Source: Paramacrobiotus metropolitanus (lineage: Eukaryota; Tardigrada; Eutardigrada; Parachela; Macrobiotidae). From it: a stretch of 64,000 bases of DNA. The position numbers and the translations under genes are program-made. The DNA is taken from contig NW_026570249.1 in NCBI RefSeq assembly GCF_019649055.1, positions 1,240,001 to 1,304,000 on the forward strand, read 5' to 3'. How positions within the stretch are numbered: the stretch's first letter is position 1; each line of letters opens with the position of its first letter. Under the pieces are notes generated by a model. That model saw only the letters and a list, made by a program, of their open reading frames with translations, did no database searches and was not told the DNA's origin. Below are positions 16,863 through 25,600 of this stretch, in pieces.

Positions 16863-17853
16863 TGTCCTTGCGAAAGCAACAGTGCCTTCCATACTTACCG
16901 CTGAACTACTCAACTGGAAACTGTGGACATCAATGGGAACCGTCGCCCCAGATCCACAAGACCAGGCCAATCCTACCGGATTTAAGCGGACCGTTGACTA
17001 GGACCCGTGTGGACAGAATTTGCCCTGTGGTACACCTAGTCGGAATAAACCTTATTTTGTCTAGTTTTTTACCAGACCTGGTTTTTGTAGACTTATTAAC
17101 CAAAGAAATTGATGTTCTCATTTAGCCTACTAACCAAAGGAATTGGCTTTGGGATCTCTTACTTATGATCTTAATTGTGATCTTTTATTTCGATGTTTAA
17201 CTTGAGCCTTATAAACTTTATTTTTTTACTTTATCGACCGAAGAAGCCTCATCAACTACCACACTGGAACCTCCAACACAAAGTGCCCTCCAGATTTCGG
17301 CCGTTCGGTGCATGCACCGCGGGTCTGGATACAGCGGCCCTACCGGGCAAGAGACAAAGTGGCATCCGGCCCTACCGGGTATCGGATCCTGGCACCCCAC
17401 CGGGTTGGCCAGGGGCAGAGTCGGGACGGTGCTCGCAGGAGCTCACACTCCCGCCCAGAGGCATGTCAGAGACCGCTCACTCGAGGCGGTAGACACCTCT
17501 TGTGGCTTGCTCTGTCGCCCGCACGCTTATGGCCACGCCATTCGTGCCGCTCATATACGCTGATAACGTCAGCGTATACTTTGTCTACGCTGACCAATCA
17601 GCGCATCGCTATGCACTTTTGGAGGTGTGGCCCAGCGCTTACGAGCGATCCCATGCTTTGCGGTACCAGCTGTGATTCAGCTGCAGCATGCCGCGGCATT
17701 ATCACGATTTACACCGAGCTCGCTGGCAGCCACTTTCCACACAGCTTTTCCGCATTGGTTTTCTGTGTTGTTTTTGTTGGTTGCTTTATTGCTTCACAAT
17801 AAAGGAGAGATCTTTGCTTCCATTTTCTCCCTGCTTCTGTGTCATATCTGACA
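16863..17853 (+). repeat. Candidate 3' LTR of element A (991 bp)
   Basis: It starts TGTCC after a purine-rich run and ends ATCTGACA, giving TGTC...GACA ends. Inside are a CCAAT box (near 17591), a strong hairpin TATACGCTGA/TCAGCGTATA (17554-17578), a second CGCTGA/TCAGCG hairpin next to it, three TACC/CACC-loop mini-hairpins (17337, 17370, 17394) and AATAAA near the 3' end. The 5' LTR is outside the window, so the boundaries cannot be checked against a partner copy. Confidence 0.4.
17798..17803 (+). terminator. AATAAA polyadenylation signal
   Basis: A canonical AATAAA hexamer about 50 nt before the proposed LTR end, after T-rich sequence. It fits the polyadenylation signal of element A. Confidence 0.5.
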
Positions 17854-18262
17854 TAACGTTATCCAGTTGTCTATGCACTGATCAAGTATGCTTTTTCAGA
17901 CCATGAATTTTAAAGAATTTTCGTAGCGAATATCCATTCATCAAATTGTGAACGCACATGACCTGAATTCAGAAAGACAATATCGCGCGATGAATGGGAT
18001 GAATAGGGCGTTTGCTAAAACATCCTGTATTACTTTTCTGGTTTAGTTATAATTTTTTTCAATAGCTACATCCGTTTCGCCACATTGTTTTGTACACCTG
18101 GTACTGCAAGCACATCCCTCTATCTTGCACGAGGATTTACTTACAAATTGATTTTCACCAACTATCAAAGGAAGCTGGTCTGAGCTCCCTTCAAATCAGC
18201 GGAGTTGGCCTGAGGACGTGACCGTGTTATACGCCTGCTTCCAGGCTTTGTATATTCTATAG
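17854..18262. other. Unassigned AT-rich spacer
   Basis: About 400 bp between the end of element A and the LINE fragment. I see no ORF, repeat or motif that I can name. It may be host sequence or old transposon debris. Confidence 0.4.
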
Positions 18263-18638
18263 GCTTTGGATAAGCGTGCGCCATTGCGCCTATACCCTCG
18301 CTACGGCCCTGGATACACCAAACCAAACTTGAATATCAACGTAGAAGCGGCCCGAAAAGCAGAAGACCAAAAGCGGCGGAAATACGAATATTTAGCACCT
18401 GAGTACGATTTTGTTGCATTGTCTTTTGAAACTTTTGGCGTCGCTAGCCCTTCATGTCTTAAGTTTTTGCGAGAATTGGGCAGGCGGTTAAAGGAGGCTG
18501 CGGGAGAACGACGCTCTTACGAGTTTCTGCTACAAGTTACAACGTATTAGCATTGAAATACAGCGGTGGAATGCGCTGTCCGTGACTTCAACTGTACCGC
18601 GTTCTGATGGTTTTAACGCTGTTTACTTTGTTTTATGA
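18263..18638 (+). pseudogene. LINE-type ORF tail fragment, copy 1
   Basis: The frame shows FVALSFETFGV, then FLRELGRRLKEAAGERR and FLLQ. This resembles the conserved tail after the RT of many metazoan LINE-like ORFs (pattern ETxG...ELGRR...FLFQ, then IQRGNA). A one-base frame change near 18545 moves the matching part, IEIQRWNALSVTSTVPR, into another frame, which ends at TGA 18636-18638. Only the last 120 or so residues are present, so this is a 5'-truncated, frameshifted copy. No RT catalytic domain is in the window. An inverted partner lies at 19215-19306. Confidence 0.6.
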
Positions 18639-18906
18639 TGTTGATGTTTAAAACTTCTGAACGATAAGCAAACCAATAAATTCTGCACCATATCAACGTA
18701 TCACCCGATAGCCCTAAACGTATAGATTTGTACACAAAAAATGAGAAAAACTTATAACATGCAGAGTCTACGGAAACAGTGAAGCATCCACCATTGCAAG
18801 ACCGACCACTCCAGTACTCCACCACTGCTCGAAAATGGAACACCCAAACTGAATTTCTTCATAGCTTCGTTAAGACGTTGCAGGTGTTAAGGGGGACTAA
18901 TTTATA

Positions 18907-18938
18907 TTCAAAGGCTCCCCTTAAGGGGAGCCTTTGAA
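18907..18938. repeat. Perfect 32-bp palindrome centred on TTAA
   Basis: TTCAAAGGCTCCCC is followed directly by TTAA and its exact complement, with no loop. It lies between the two inverted LINE tails. It could be a fossil transposon end pair or a cruciform-forming sequence. Confidence 0.8.
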
Positions 18939-18998
18939 AGTCCATCACCATACGACGCGTTTGTATGTTATTCACACTTACCATACGGCATACGCTCG

Positions 18999-19025
18999 CA
19001 CTTAACCATATAGTATGGTTAAGTG
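18999..19025. repeat. 12-bp stem hairpin (CACTTAACCATA / TATGGTTAAGTG)
   Basis: A perfect 12-bp inverted repeat with a 3-nt TAG loop. The arm GGTTAAGTGTATGGCT is repeated in the next 60 bp and again near 19350, so the area holds a small family of TATGGCT/TTAAGTG repeats. Confidence 0.75.
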
Positions 19026-19214
19026 TATGGCTGTTTAAAGTGTATGGCTGTATGGTTAAGTGTATGGCTCTTTGTTTCCTGTTTAAATTTTGAATCATTT
19101 TAAGTAGTTTCTACCTGCGCAAGCTCATTGTTATCTGAATTGGCCATTTTTTGCAAGTCAATATTTATTGGTTTAGTCATTACCTAGCAGTTTAACATCA
19201 TACACAAAAACAGA

Positions 19215-19306
19215 TCACAAAACAAAGTAAACAGCACTTAAACCATCAGAACGTGGAACAGTTGAAGTAACCGACAGCGCATTCCCGCGCTGTATTTCGA
19301 TGCTAA
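19215..19306 (-). pseudogene. LINE-type ORF tail fragment, copy 2 (inverted)
   Basis: Read on the minus strand, this matches the end of copy 1: IEIQRGNALSVTSTVPR followed by SAVYFVL and a TGA stop. It keeps the usual QRGNA where copy 1 has QRWNA. About 90 bp align at roughly 85 percent by eye. The two copies are tail to tail about 580 bp apart. Confidence 0.55.
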
Positions 19307-19308
19307 GA

Positions 19309-19348
19309 CTACAGTGTTTATTTGGCCATTGCCAAATAAACACTGTAG
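19309..19348. repeat. 18-bp stem hairpin (CTACAGTGTTTATTTGGC)
   Basis: A perfect 18-bp inverted repeat with a CATT loop, directly beside LINE copy 2. From 19349 to about 19640 I see only AT-rich sequence with no named feature. Confidence 0.85.
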
Positions 19349-19763
19349 TGTATGGCTATGGTTAAGTGGAGCAGTTGCTCAAAGCTTCTAATAAATCATA
19401 CTTTGACGTCTACAGTACTCTAACCGGCCATTAACACATTAGATTTTCAAAGGAAAATGCTTTGCGAGAAAGGCGAGTTGTACGATTAAAATTAAAGATT
19501 TTCTTTAATTCAAACCTAATGAAATACAATCGCTTATTGGGTTTTCAAGTCCTTAATGTAGGATAAGTGTAAATGCTAGGCCAGATTACAGTTTGAATCG
19601 AAGAATCGTTAGGAACATAACCTACGGCTGGAACTGAACACGATTTAGTCGATTTTTCTGACTATCAAGCATTTCTGCTTGTCTCCCTTGGAAAGGTCAT
19701 CATCTTGATTTTTCTTCTCGGCATTATCGCGCCGGTCACACTTCCTTTCCGCCTCACCAGGCT

Positions 19764-20007
19764 AGAGAGCCGATTGACCCCGTAGCTCATCTCTTTAAGC
19801 CGACATATTTTGGCACCGTAGCCTAGCTATTTTTAATTTCCTCTCTTGTTCGTCTCTTGTGGCCCGACATTCGTTAGGTGGGCCGACGCAACTGCGACGT
19901 CGTAACTGCACCTTTTTAGTTGACACTGATTCAGGATAAGGGAGCCGGTTGATGCCGTAACTCTCCTCTTCGGGCCGACATATTTTGTCACTTAGCCCGG
20001 CTATTTG
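19764..20007. repeat. Imperfect direct repeat pair in the B 3' end
   Basis: A segment of about 69 bp at 19764-19832 (GAGCCGATTGA...GCCGACATATTTTG...GCTATTT) recurs at about 19939-20007 with roughly three quarters identity. It may be B 3' noncoding repeats. Confidence 0.55.
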
Positions 20008-20110
20008 TGAATTGCAACTCTTTCTCTTTTTGGCCGCTTCTAGCCCAATGATAGGTGAGCCAACCCGACTTCGAGGTCGTCCGTCACATCACCCATTGAT
20101 TGACGCTGGT

Positions 20111-20758
20111 TTACAAGAAACTTTTTTTATCGACGCTAATTTCTTTGATGAAGTCATAGACGAAGTCTGCTGGTTGGTTGAACTCGTATTCTTCTATGTC
20201 CAGGTTATCTCGAACCCAATCTTTGTCGAACGGGCTTTTCGTCGAGCTGCCAGAACTTCCGCTTTGACCTTCCTTACTGTGACCGCTAGTTTGCGCGTCA
20301 CGACCTTTCGATCCTGTTTGCCCTTTACTATGCTGGTTATTGATCGTATAATTGATTTTCTTAAATCCTTCCGCGATGCGTTTTTCTTCTTCCGCTTCTT
20401 GGCGACATTTCTCTTTTTCGTCTCTTTCACGACGGATGCGGTCATCATCCCTTTTCTTCTGTTCAGCGGAACGCGTGTCTTTGGCATATCCTCGATCCTT
20501 GTCGTAACAATCAAAGTCCCGTGACCTTTCGCGTGACCTTTCGCGAGAGCGGTCCGATGACCTTTCATATACACGTGACCTTTTTTCTCCGTCGGCTGAC
20601 CTTCCTAAGCCCGACTGATATCTGTATTTTTCAGGGGATTTCGGACGTCTGAATTCATCTCTTTTGAAGTTTCGGAACGCTTGCGTAACTACTTCGGCCT
20701 CTTGCGCTCGGAATCTGCGCATCTTCTCAATCCGTTCTTCGACCGCGATCTTGATCAC
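20111..20758 (-). CDS. B ORF with RS repeats and charged helix
   Basis: About 215 residues on the minus strand. It begins with a helical, charged start (VEERIEKMRRFRAQEAEV), an RSRERSRERSRD repeat, a long Lys/Arg/Glu helix and a Ser/Gly/Gln-rich part, then an acidic end with DFVYDFIKEI. The last motif resembles TDYIMKAI at the start of the ORF7 C-terminal domain in A, so the downstream domain may have been lost here. RS repeats are typical of RNA-binding or splicing-linked proteins, but no RRM is present. Function not assigned. It lies just downstream of the other B ORF7 pieces. Confidence 0.5.
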   Translation of the reverse strand: MIKIAVEERIEKMRRFRAQEAEVVTQAFRNFKRDEFRRPKSPEKYRYQSGLGRSADGEKRSRVYERSSDRSRERSRERSRDFDCYDKDRGYAKDTRSAEQKKRDDDRIRRERDEKEKCRQEAEEEKRIAEGFKKINYTINNQHSKGQTGSKGRDAQTSGHSKEGQSGSSGSSTKSPFDKDWVRDNLDIEEYEFNQPADFVYDFIKEISVDKKSFL

Positions 20759-20773
20759 CAGTGACGATGGAAG

Positions 20774-21061
20774 TCATTTCGTCAGGTTGACCTTTTCCCG
20801 TAAATAAATTCCGTATTCACCCTTTGAGATAGACAGTGGATCTGCCAATATGATGTCGATCTGCTGTATCAGAAACTGTCTGATTACAGCTGCCTCTTCT
20901 CCATCTGGTCTCTTCAGCATTGCCAACGGTACAAATGGTGCTTTTTGCCCTTTCTGCTGCAGCTTTTGCTTCTGCGCGCTTTTTCGCTTCTTCGCGTTGC
21001 GCTTGCACTGTTTTGGCAGTTTCTTCTTCGAACCCCTTTCGGTACGCGTCGGTTTCCGCAT
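20774..21061 (-). CDS. B ORF7 middle segment
   Basis: The second half (FVPLAMLKRPDGEEAAVIRQFLIQ) resembles VALIGPDGQQYMAQIIHP in ORF7 of C. The first half is basic in this frame, while another frame of the same DNA reads as an Ala/Glu/Arg coiled-coil like that of C (59400-59540), so a frameshift lies near 20930. This is part of the broken ORF7 of B. Confidence 0.5.
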   Translation of the reverse strand: MRKPTRTERGSKKKLPKQCKRNAKKRKSAQKQKLQQKGQKAPFVPLAMLKRPDGEEAAVIRQFLIQQIDIILADPLSISKGEYGIYLREKVNLTK

Positions 21062-21220
21062 CTTTAGGTGGCTCGAGCGTCGCTTCCCATCCAGGTTTTT
21101 TGTTGACCCAAGAACGAGCGGAAAAGTTTAATGAAGTTTTTATGTTGTTAATTTGTTTGTTTGTTAACTGATGTTTGTTGTTAATTTGTTTGTTTGTTAA
21201 CTGATGTTTTTAATTATTGA

Positions 21221-21590
21221 TTAAGATATTGTACCACAGGTGAATAAAGTCCCAGAACGATATTTATCCTCCAGAATCATTCTGTCCTCAACGGGAACTC
21301 GATGCCAGTTATTTCCTCTTATTACTCCTCGGAAGACGCTAAGATTCCCCCTTTTCGCTTCTTGAATCACCAGCTGTGCAAAGATTGGCGCTGGCATTTT
21401 CGATATGCATGTCCAGCACGGGTACCGTTCGTTACCCACGTTGTTGTTCCGTTTGCAATCCGGACAGTTTTCGTTGTAGTTCGTGGTCGGATCTCCCGTT
21501 GTTTCTTCATTCTTTTGATCCTGACCTTTCTTGGTCGGTTGACCCCGTTCGGGAATTTTATCGTTTATCCTGCAATCTCAAAAATTGTAA
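21221..21590 (-). CDS. B ORF7 N-terminal zinc module
   Basis: The minus-strand frame opens near 21590. A candidate splice acceptor (TTTTTGAGATTGCAG, AG at 21571-21570) sits at its start. It contains CPDC and, 13 residues after the second Cys, CWTC (NENCPDCKRNN...YPCWTCISK), followed by GNLSVFRGVI. The same CxxC...CxxC plus GNL/GNF layout occurs in A (13250) and C (59110). The CxxC spacing fits a zinc-binding knuckle. The frame stops at 21221 before the coiled-coil part. Confidence 0.6.
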
Positions 21591-21613
21591 GTCCTATGAC
21601 CTTTCCATAGATA

Positions 21614-22012
21614 TCCGCTTTTCAGCGCCTCTAATATAGGCTATTTGGTGCTGAGCCGCGACTTTCTGCTGCTTTTCATGATGACCTTTGCCATCCTTTC
21701 TGCCTGAACCATTCTTAACAGTTTAGGTGACCTTTCCAATTTCAGCTCCCCCGCTAAGTAACTTTAGCCCTTTCGCTAATTCTGTTCTTCTTGCAGAGTG
21801 TGGTTCGAAAGTAGATTCACGCTCTGCGCGCACTGCTCGTTGCTTATTCTAATTCTTCATCTTGTGTGATAGACCTTCCTCCCACACGTCGCTCCGTTAA
21901 ACTTTCCGAAAATGTCTGGTGACATTTCTGGTTCATGAGCGCTTTCCATTCAGCGACGTAGTCGAAAATGACTTCGATTGCCAGGCTTTTTTATGATGAC
22001 CCTAATGCCGTC
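21614..22012 (-). other. B spacer between pol tail and ORF7
   Basis: About 400 bp with no long ORF. It contains one copy of the B dispersed repeat (GCAGAGTGTGGTTCGAAAGTA at 21793-21813) and several TGACCTT motifs. It ends at the E insertion point. Confidence 0.5.
22009..22012. repeat. Target-site duplication CGTC (left copy)
   Basis: The four bases before the left LTR are identical to the four bases after the right LTR (32543-32546). A 4-bp duplication fits a Ty3/retrovirus-class integrase. Confidence 0.85.
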
Positions 22013-22425
22013 TGTCACAACAATGGTGACGAGTTCTTTAACCTGTGTGTGTACCTACAGTGTTGTGTATATGAGCCCTAATGAAAGGTCAACGATGACC
22101 ATTATCTATTTATTACAAACGAACCAAACAACCAGGTGTGCATGACCTTTTAATAATCTTTTGACCATTGCCCACTACAGTGTAATTATTATTTAGCTGA
22201 TCAGTACATTAGAAAAGACTCGAATGATTTCCGGCTGATTAGGGCCTCCTTTATATATGATCCGGGACCGGTTGGAATATGGCCGTGACTCATATGTGTG
22301 ATATCATTATGATTAATAATGATTAATAATGATATAAACATGATGTCAACGTCCTTGACGGCTGACCTTGACGGGCACGAGGCGGTCGCGTGTGATCGTG
22401 CATGAGTCATGACGGAGTCATGACA
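22013..22425 (-). repeat. 3' LTR of element E (413 bp)
   Basis: It begins TGTCA and ends TGACA. By eye it is identical base for base to 32130-32542. It contains TATATA, overlapping AP-1-like GAGTCATGAC repeats near one end, tandem GATTAATAAT, and three AAGGTCA/TGACCTT motifs. Small ORFs inside it are chance. Confidence 0.95.
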
Positions 22426-22437
22426 ATCCTCCTCTTT
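22426..22437 (-). other. Polypurine tract of element E
   Basis: On the minus strand the LTR is preceded directly by AAAGAGGAGGAT, an 11-of-12 purine run. This is the expected plus-strand primer for reverse transcription. Between it and the env stop (22692) lies about 250 nt of AT-rich 3' UTR. Confidence 0.8.
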
Positions 22438-22691
22438 GAACTTCGCCGTCCCTGGCGAATCCGATGGAAAAATCGTGGCATAATAAGAAAAATTATAGGA
22501 AAATAAAAGAATACATATCATTCATAAAGACCTGTAGTGGGCATACAATAAAAACTTTTTTAATTAAATGAAACCAAAACCACATGGAATTTTCTGAATA
22601 ATTCCATACAAATGTTAGTAATTGAATTTAAGCATTAAAAATTAGTAGAAAAAATTCGCTGAAATTAAAAAAAATATAGTTGTAGCAAAAT

Positions 22692-25600
22692 TCACTGTTG
22701 GCTAACCGAGTCGTCGATATCCAGACGTGAGCTTTCAGGGCTCTGTGGTGAATCCAGGTGGTCCGGATTTTCGGCGTAGCGGGCGCGGACCAGTTGCATC
22801 TGCATTTCCCGCAGCTGATGCAATGGGGAATAAATTGGGTGCGCGTATCCGATGTTCCGGGGCGGGGCCGGTGGTGCAAACATCGCTGCCGGATGTGGTG
22901 TTGGTGCACGGTGGAATACCTTGCGGCGCTGCAGGCGCTTCGGTGTAGTTGGCGCTGTGGGAGCAAGGCGGGCAAACTGTGGCATGGCTAGAGGTTCCCG
23001 ACCGGAAGAGGATGACATCCGGTCGGTCGGCGCCCCGGGCGGTTGCACTAAACCAGTCAAGATGTACTGGTTAGCCGGGGGAAACACTCCTGGCGATCCA
23101 AATGAGTGCGCTGGGGCCAACAGCACTGGTACTGGTGGGCTCATCTGCTGTCCCATGGTGGTGTTTACTGGCGTATCCGTCGTACTGCCAGCTGCTAACA
23201 TAGCAATTTCCCGCTTCATTTCCTCGCACAATCGTCGACAAGTAGCAACCGTTTCCCACAGCAGATCATTATCCTTCGCGATAAAATTGACAGAGTTAAC
23301 GGTGATCCTGGTTAAATCCAGGACGCTGGTGACGGCCATGTCGGCGTCCATGCGTCCCAACTGATCCACCACGCTTCCCGTAAATTCGTTCAAGGCCTGG
23401 ACGTTGTTCCAGACGGCGGTGTTACGACTCTCCTTGAGCTGATTAAACGTTGTGATCCGTGTATCTTTGGCTGACTTGACTGTGGCATCCTTCATCAATG
23501 GTTTCTTCAGGCGGATCACCAGTTTCGGGATAGGGAGCGGTTCCGGGATCGGGAGCGGTTCCGGGATTTCCGGTGACGGTTCTCGGACGACACATCTTGG
23601 ATAACTATCGGGAGTATCCGGCATGGTGCTGGGAAGCAGGTTTACTGGGACTGACAGTTGTGACAAAGGAATTGAATTACTGTACTGTTCCGCTGCACCG
23701 ACCAAATGAGCGCCATACTGTTCGCTGTAGGGCTTATAAAGGCGACGAGTGAAGAAGTGCCACTTCCTTCCCCGTGCCTTATCTTGCTCTTCCGTGTTCC
23801 CACGGCGGTTACTTTCATCGTGCACGCGTCCTTGGGACGTGAGGTAGGATGAGAGACCCCACCGAAGGAGAAGAAGTCCAAAGTACAAAATCACCAACAA
23901 GAACGTGATTGTAAGAATAATAATAAGGGATCGTTTAATAATCACGTCACTACCCCAGTCGTGGAGAAGTGCCTTACTGAGGGCAACGGGTGTGGATATA
24001 CTACTATACAAAAAGTTTTCCATGTTAATGCTGCCCATGGGCGGTTGACTATATACTGATTCAGAATGATAATAAGTAGCGGATAAGTCTACAATTGGTT
24101 CGAACTTTGTAATTAAGTGCAAATGCACTGCCTGCTGTGTTATGCTGTTATATTCCATCCAAGTTCCATTATGTGCGACGTACATTTTCCCGCCAATATT
24201 AATGAATGGCAAATCGTTTTCGCATTTGAATGGTATTAAAGAAAATCCATCTTTTGCCACTGTGTAGTCTTGGCATCTTGGCTGAGGTTGCAGGCAGGAA
24301 TGATGGACAGTTTCCACCGTTAATGGAACCTTCCTTTTAGCGCAACGATATATGGCAGCTTTATTCAAACCCACCATATCGACTGTATAGCATTTCGGAT
24401 AATTTAATGCTTGAGCTGCCAGGATAGGGCTATATTTCGACAACATTATTAGATTTAAAATAAAATTGTAGTCTATTCGGCAATCTAAAGCTGCTACGGT
24501 ATCAGCCACAAAGTTAATATTATTAGTGTCTACCTCGGAATAATAATTAAAATGTTGACTTAAAAAATTTTCTTGAAACAATGCAAAATCAGCAAACGTC
24601 GTATTATCGTTCAGTATTTTTCTGTTCTTAAGTGCGCTGCTGATGTTATATTTTGGAAGTTTATATTTTCCAGTCTCGGCTCCAAAGGTAATTTTCAAAT
24701 TTGGATTTCCAAGGACTTCAAAGGCTTTTTTAGTTTCTCCACATAGTGTAATCTGGCGTCCCAACCAGAAGTCCAGTTGATGGACATCGTCACGAATTCT
24801 CGTTTTATCCTTCCCTTTTTTAATCTCGCCGTATCCTTTGTGTTTTTTGAGTTTCCTGCATTCATTTTGCACCGGTCTTTCGTTTGGCCAAACGTACGTA
24901 ACTGAATTTAAAACTGCAAACCGTTGCGACCTTTCTTTTGCAATCGAGCTCGTCATTGTGTCGACTGAGCAATTGCTACACTTTTGGTAAAGTTCCACTT
25001 CTTCCAATACACAACTCAGTGAATCATAGGTGACTTCTTGTAGCCACTTGCCTTTCCCTTCCGGTTCTGCAGCCAGTATCCAAGCATTTCCTTCTTTTAC
25101 CATTTCCTTTTCTCCGCAGCGCTTGCTGATGGACATTGCCCAGCACTCGTCTACAGAGACTGGTTTAATAATAACAGATTTTATTGTGTCCGTTCCACCG
25201 AAAAAAAATGAGTTTACTACCATCCTTTTTATGTAATGTTTGCAAGCGAATCCTTTAAAAGACAATAACGGCAATTCCTCCTCGTATAAAGTATAAGAAA
25301 CGATCCGTGGCACTTTGGGTTTAACCAATTTTAAGCATACTGTGTAATTGCTCAACTCAATTATTCCAACAAAATCCTTTTGACTGCAGTTACACAGATC
25401 AAATTCCTGCGACTTAACTGCCTGAATTCCGAATGAGAAAATCCCAAGAAATATCAGGAAAAACGAAAGGAGTTTTAGATTAAATCTATTTTCTTTTCTC
25501 TCTTTTGGGATTAATTTTTTTTGTTCGTTCCGAAAATTATTGACAATTGTTTCGGATTCCTTTAAAAATTTGATGTTCGCGATCCGCAATTTGTTAACAG

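Larger units (their letters stand above)
1..17853 (+). mobile_element. Giant Ty3-like retroelement A, 5' end outside window
   Basis: More than 17.8 kb of one element on the plus strand. The visible order is a pre-RT domain module, RT, RNase H, integrase with a long tail, then six or more accessory reading frames, a repeat-rich noncoding zone and a probable 3' LTR. Conventional Ty3 elements are about 5 to 8 kb and end soon after integrase, so the roughly 9.8 kb of post-pol coding sequence is the outstanding feature. Gag, protease and the 5' LTR must lie left of base 1, because the first ORF is already open there. Several single in-frame stops and frame changes in the 3' part show that the copy is partly decayed. 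Element C has the same gene order. Confidence 0.85.
19640..22012 (-). mobile_element. Element B, 3' block
   Basis: This is the downstream part of minus-strand element B, separated from the rest by the insertion of element E. It carries the TGACCTT/AAGGTCA-rich composition of B, an ORF7-like zinc module, a helical ORF and an RS-rich ORF. It rejoins 32543 exactly at the CGTC duplication. Its 3' LTR could not be identified; the limit near 19640 is set by loss of the B-type motif. Confidence 0.6.

Noticed and set aside
19985-20524. Plus-strand ORF of 179 codons.
   Set aside because: Antisense of the RS-rich B ORF; Phe/Ser-rich product is the complement of Lys/Arg/Glu codons.
21793-21813. tRNA-like B box in the GGTTCGAAAGTA repeats of element B.
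   Set aside because: The following bases do not fit a B box, no A box or cloverleaf is present, and the repeats read as a coding TFEPRSA motif.
22852-23364. Plus-strand ORF of 170 codons opposite the env tail.
   Set aside because: Antisense shadow of the Pro-rich env tail; low-complexity product with no homologous block in the window.
22692-25320. Baculovirus F-type (errantivirus) envelope.
   Set aside because: No RxxR cleavage site followed by a glycine-rich fusion peptide was found; the Cys pattern fits a G-like protein better.
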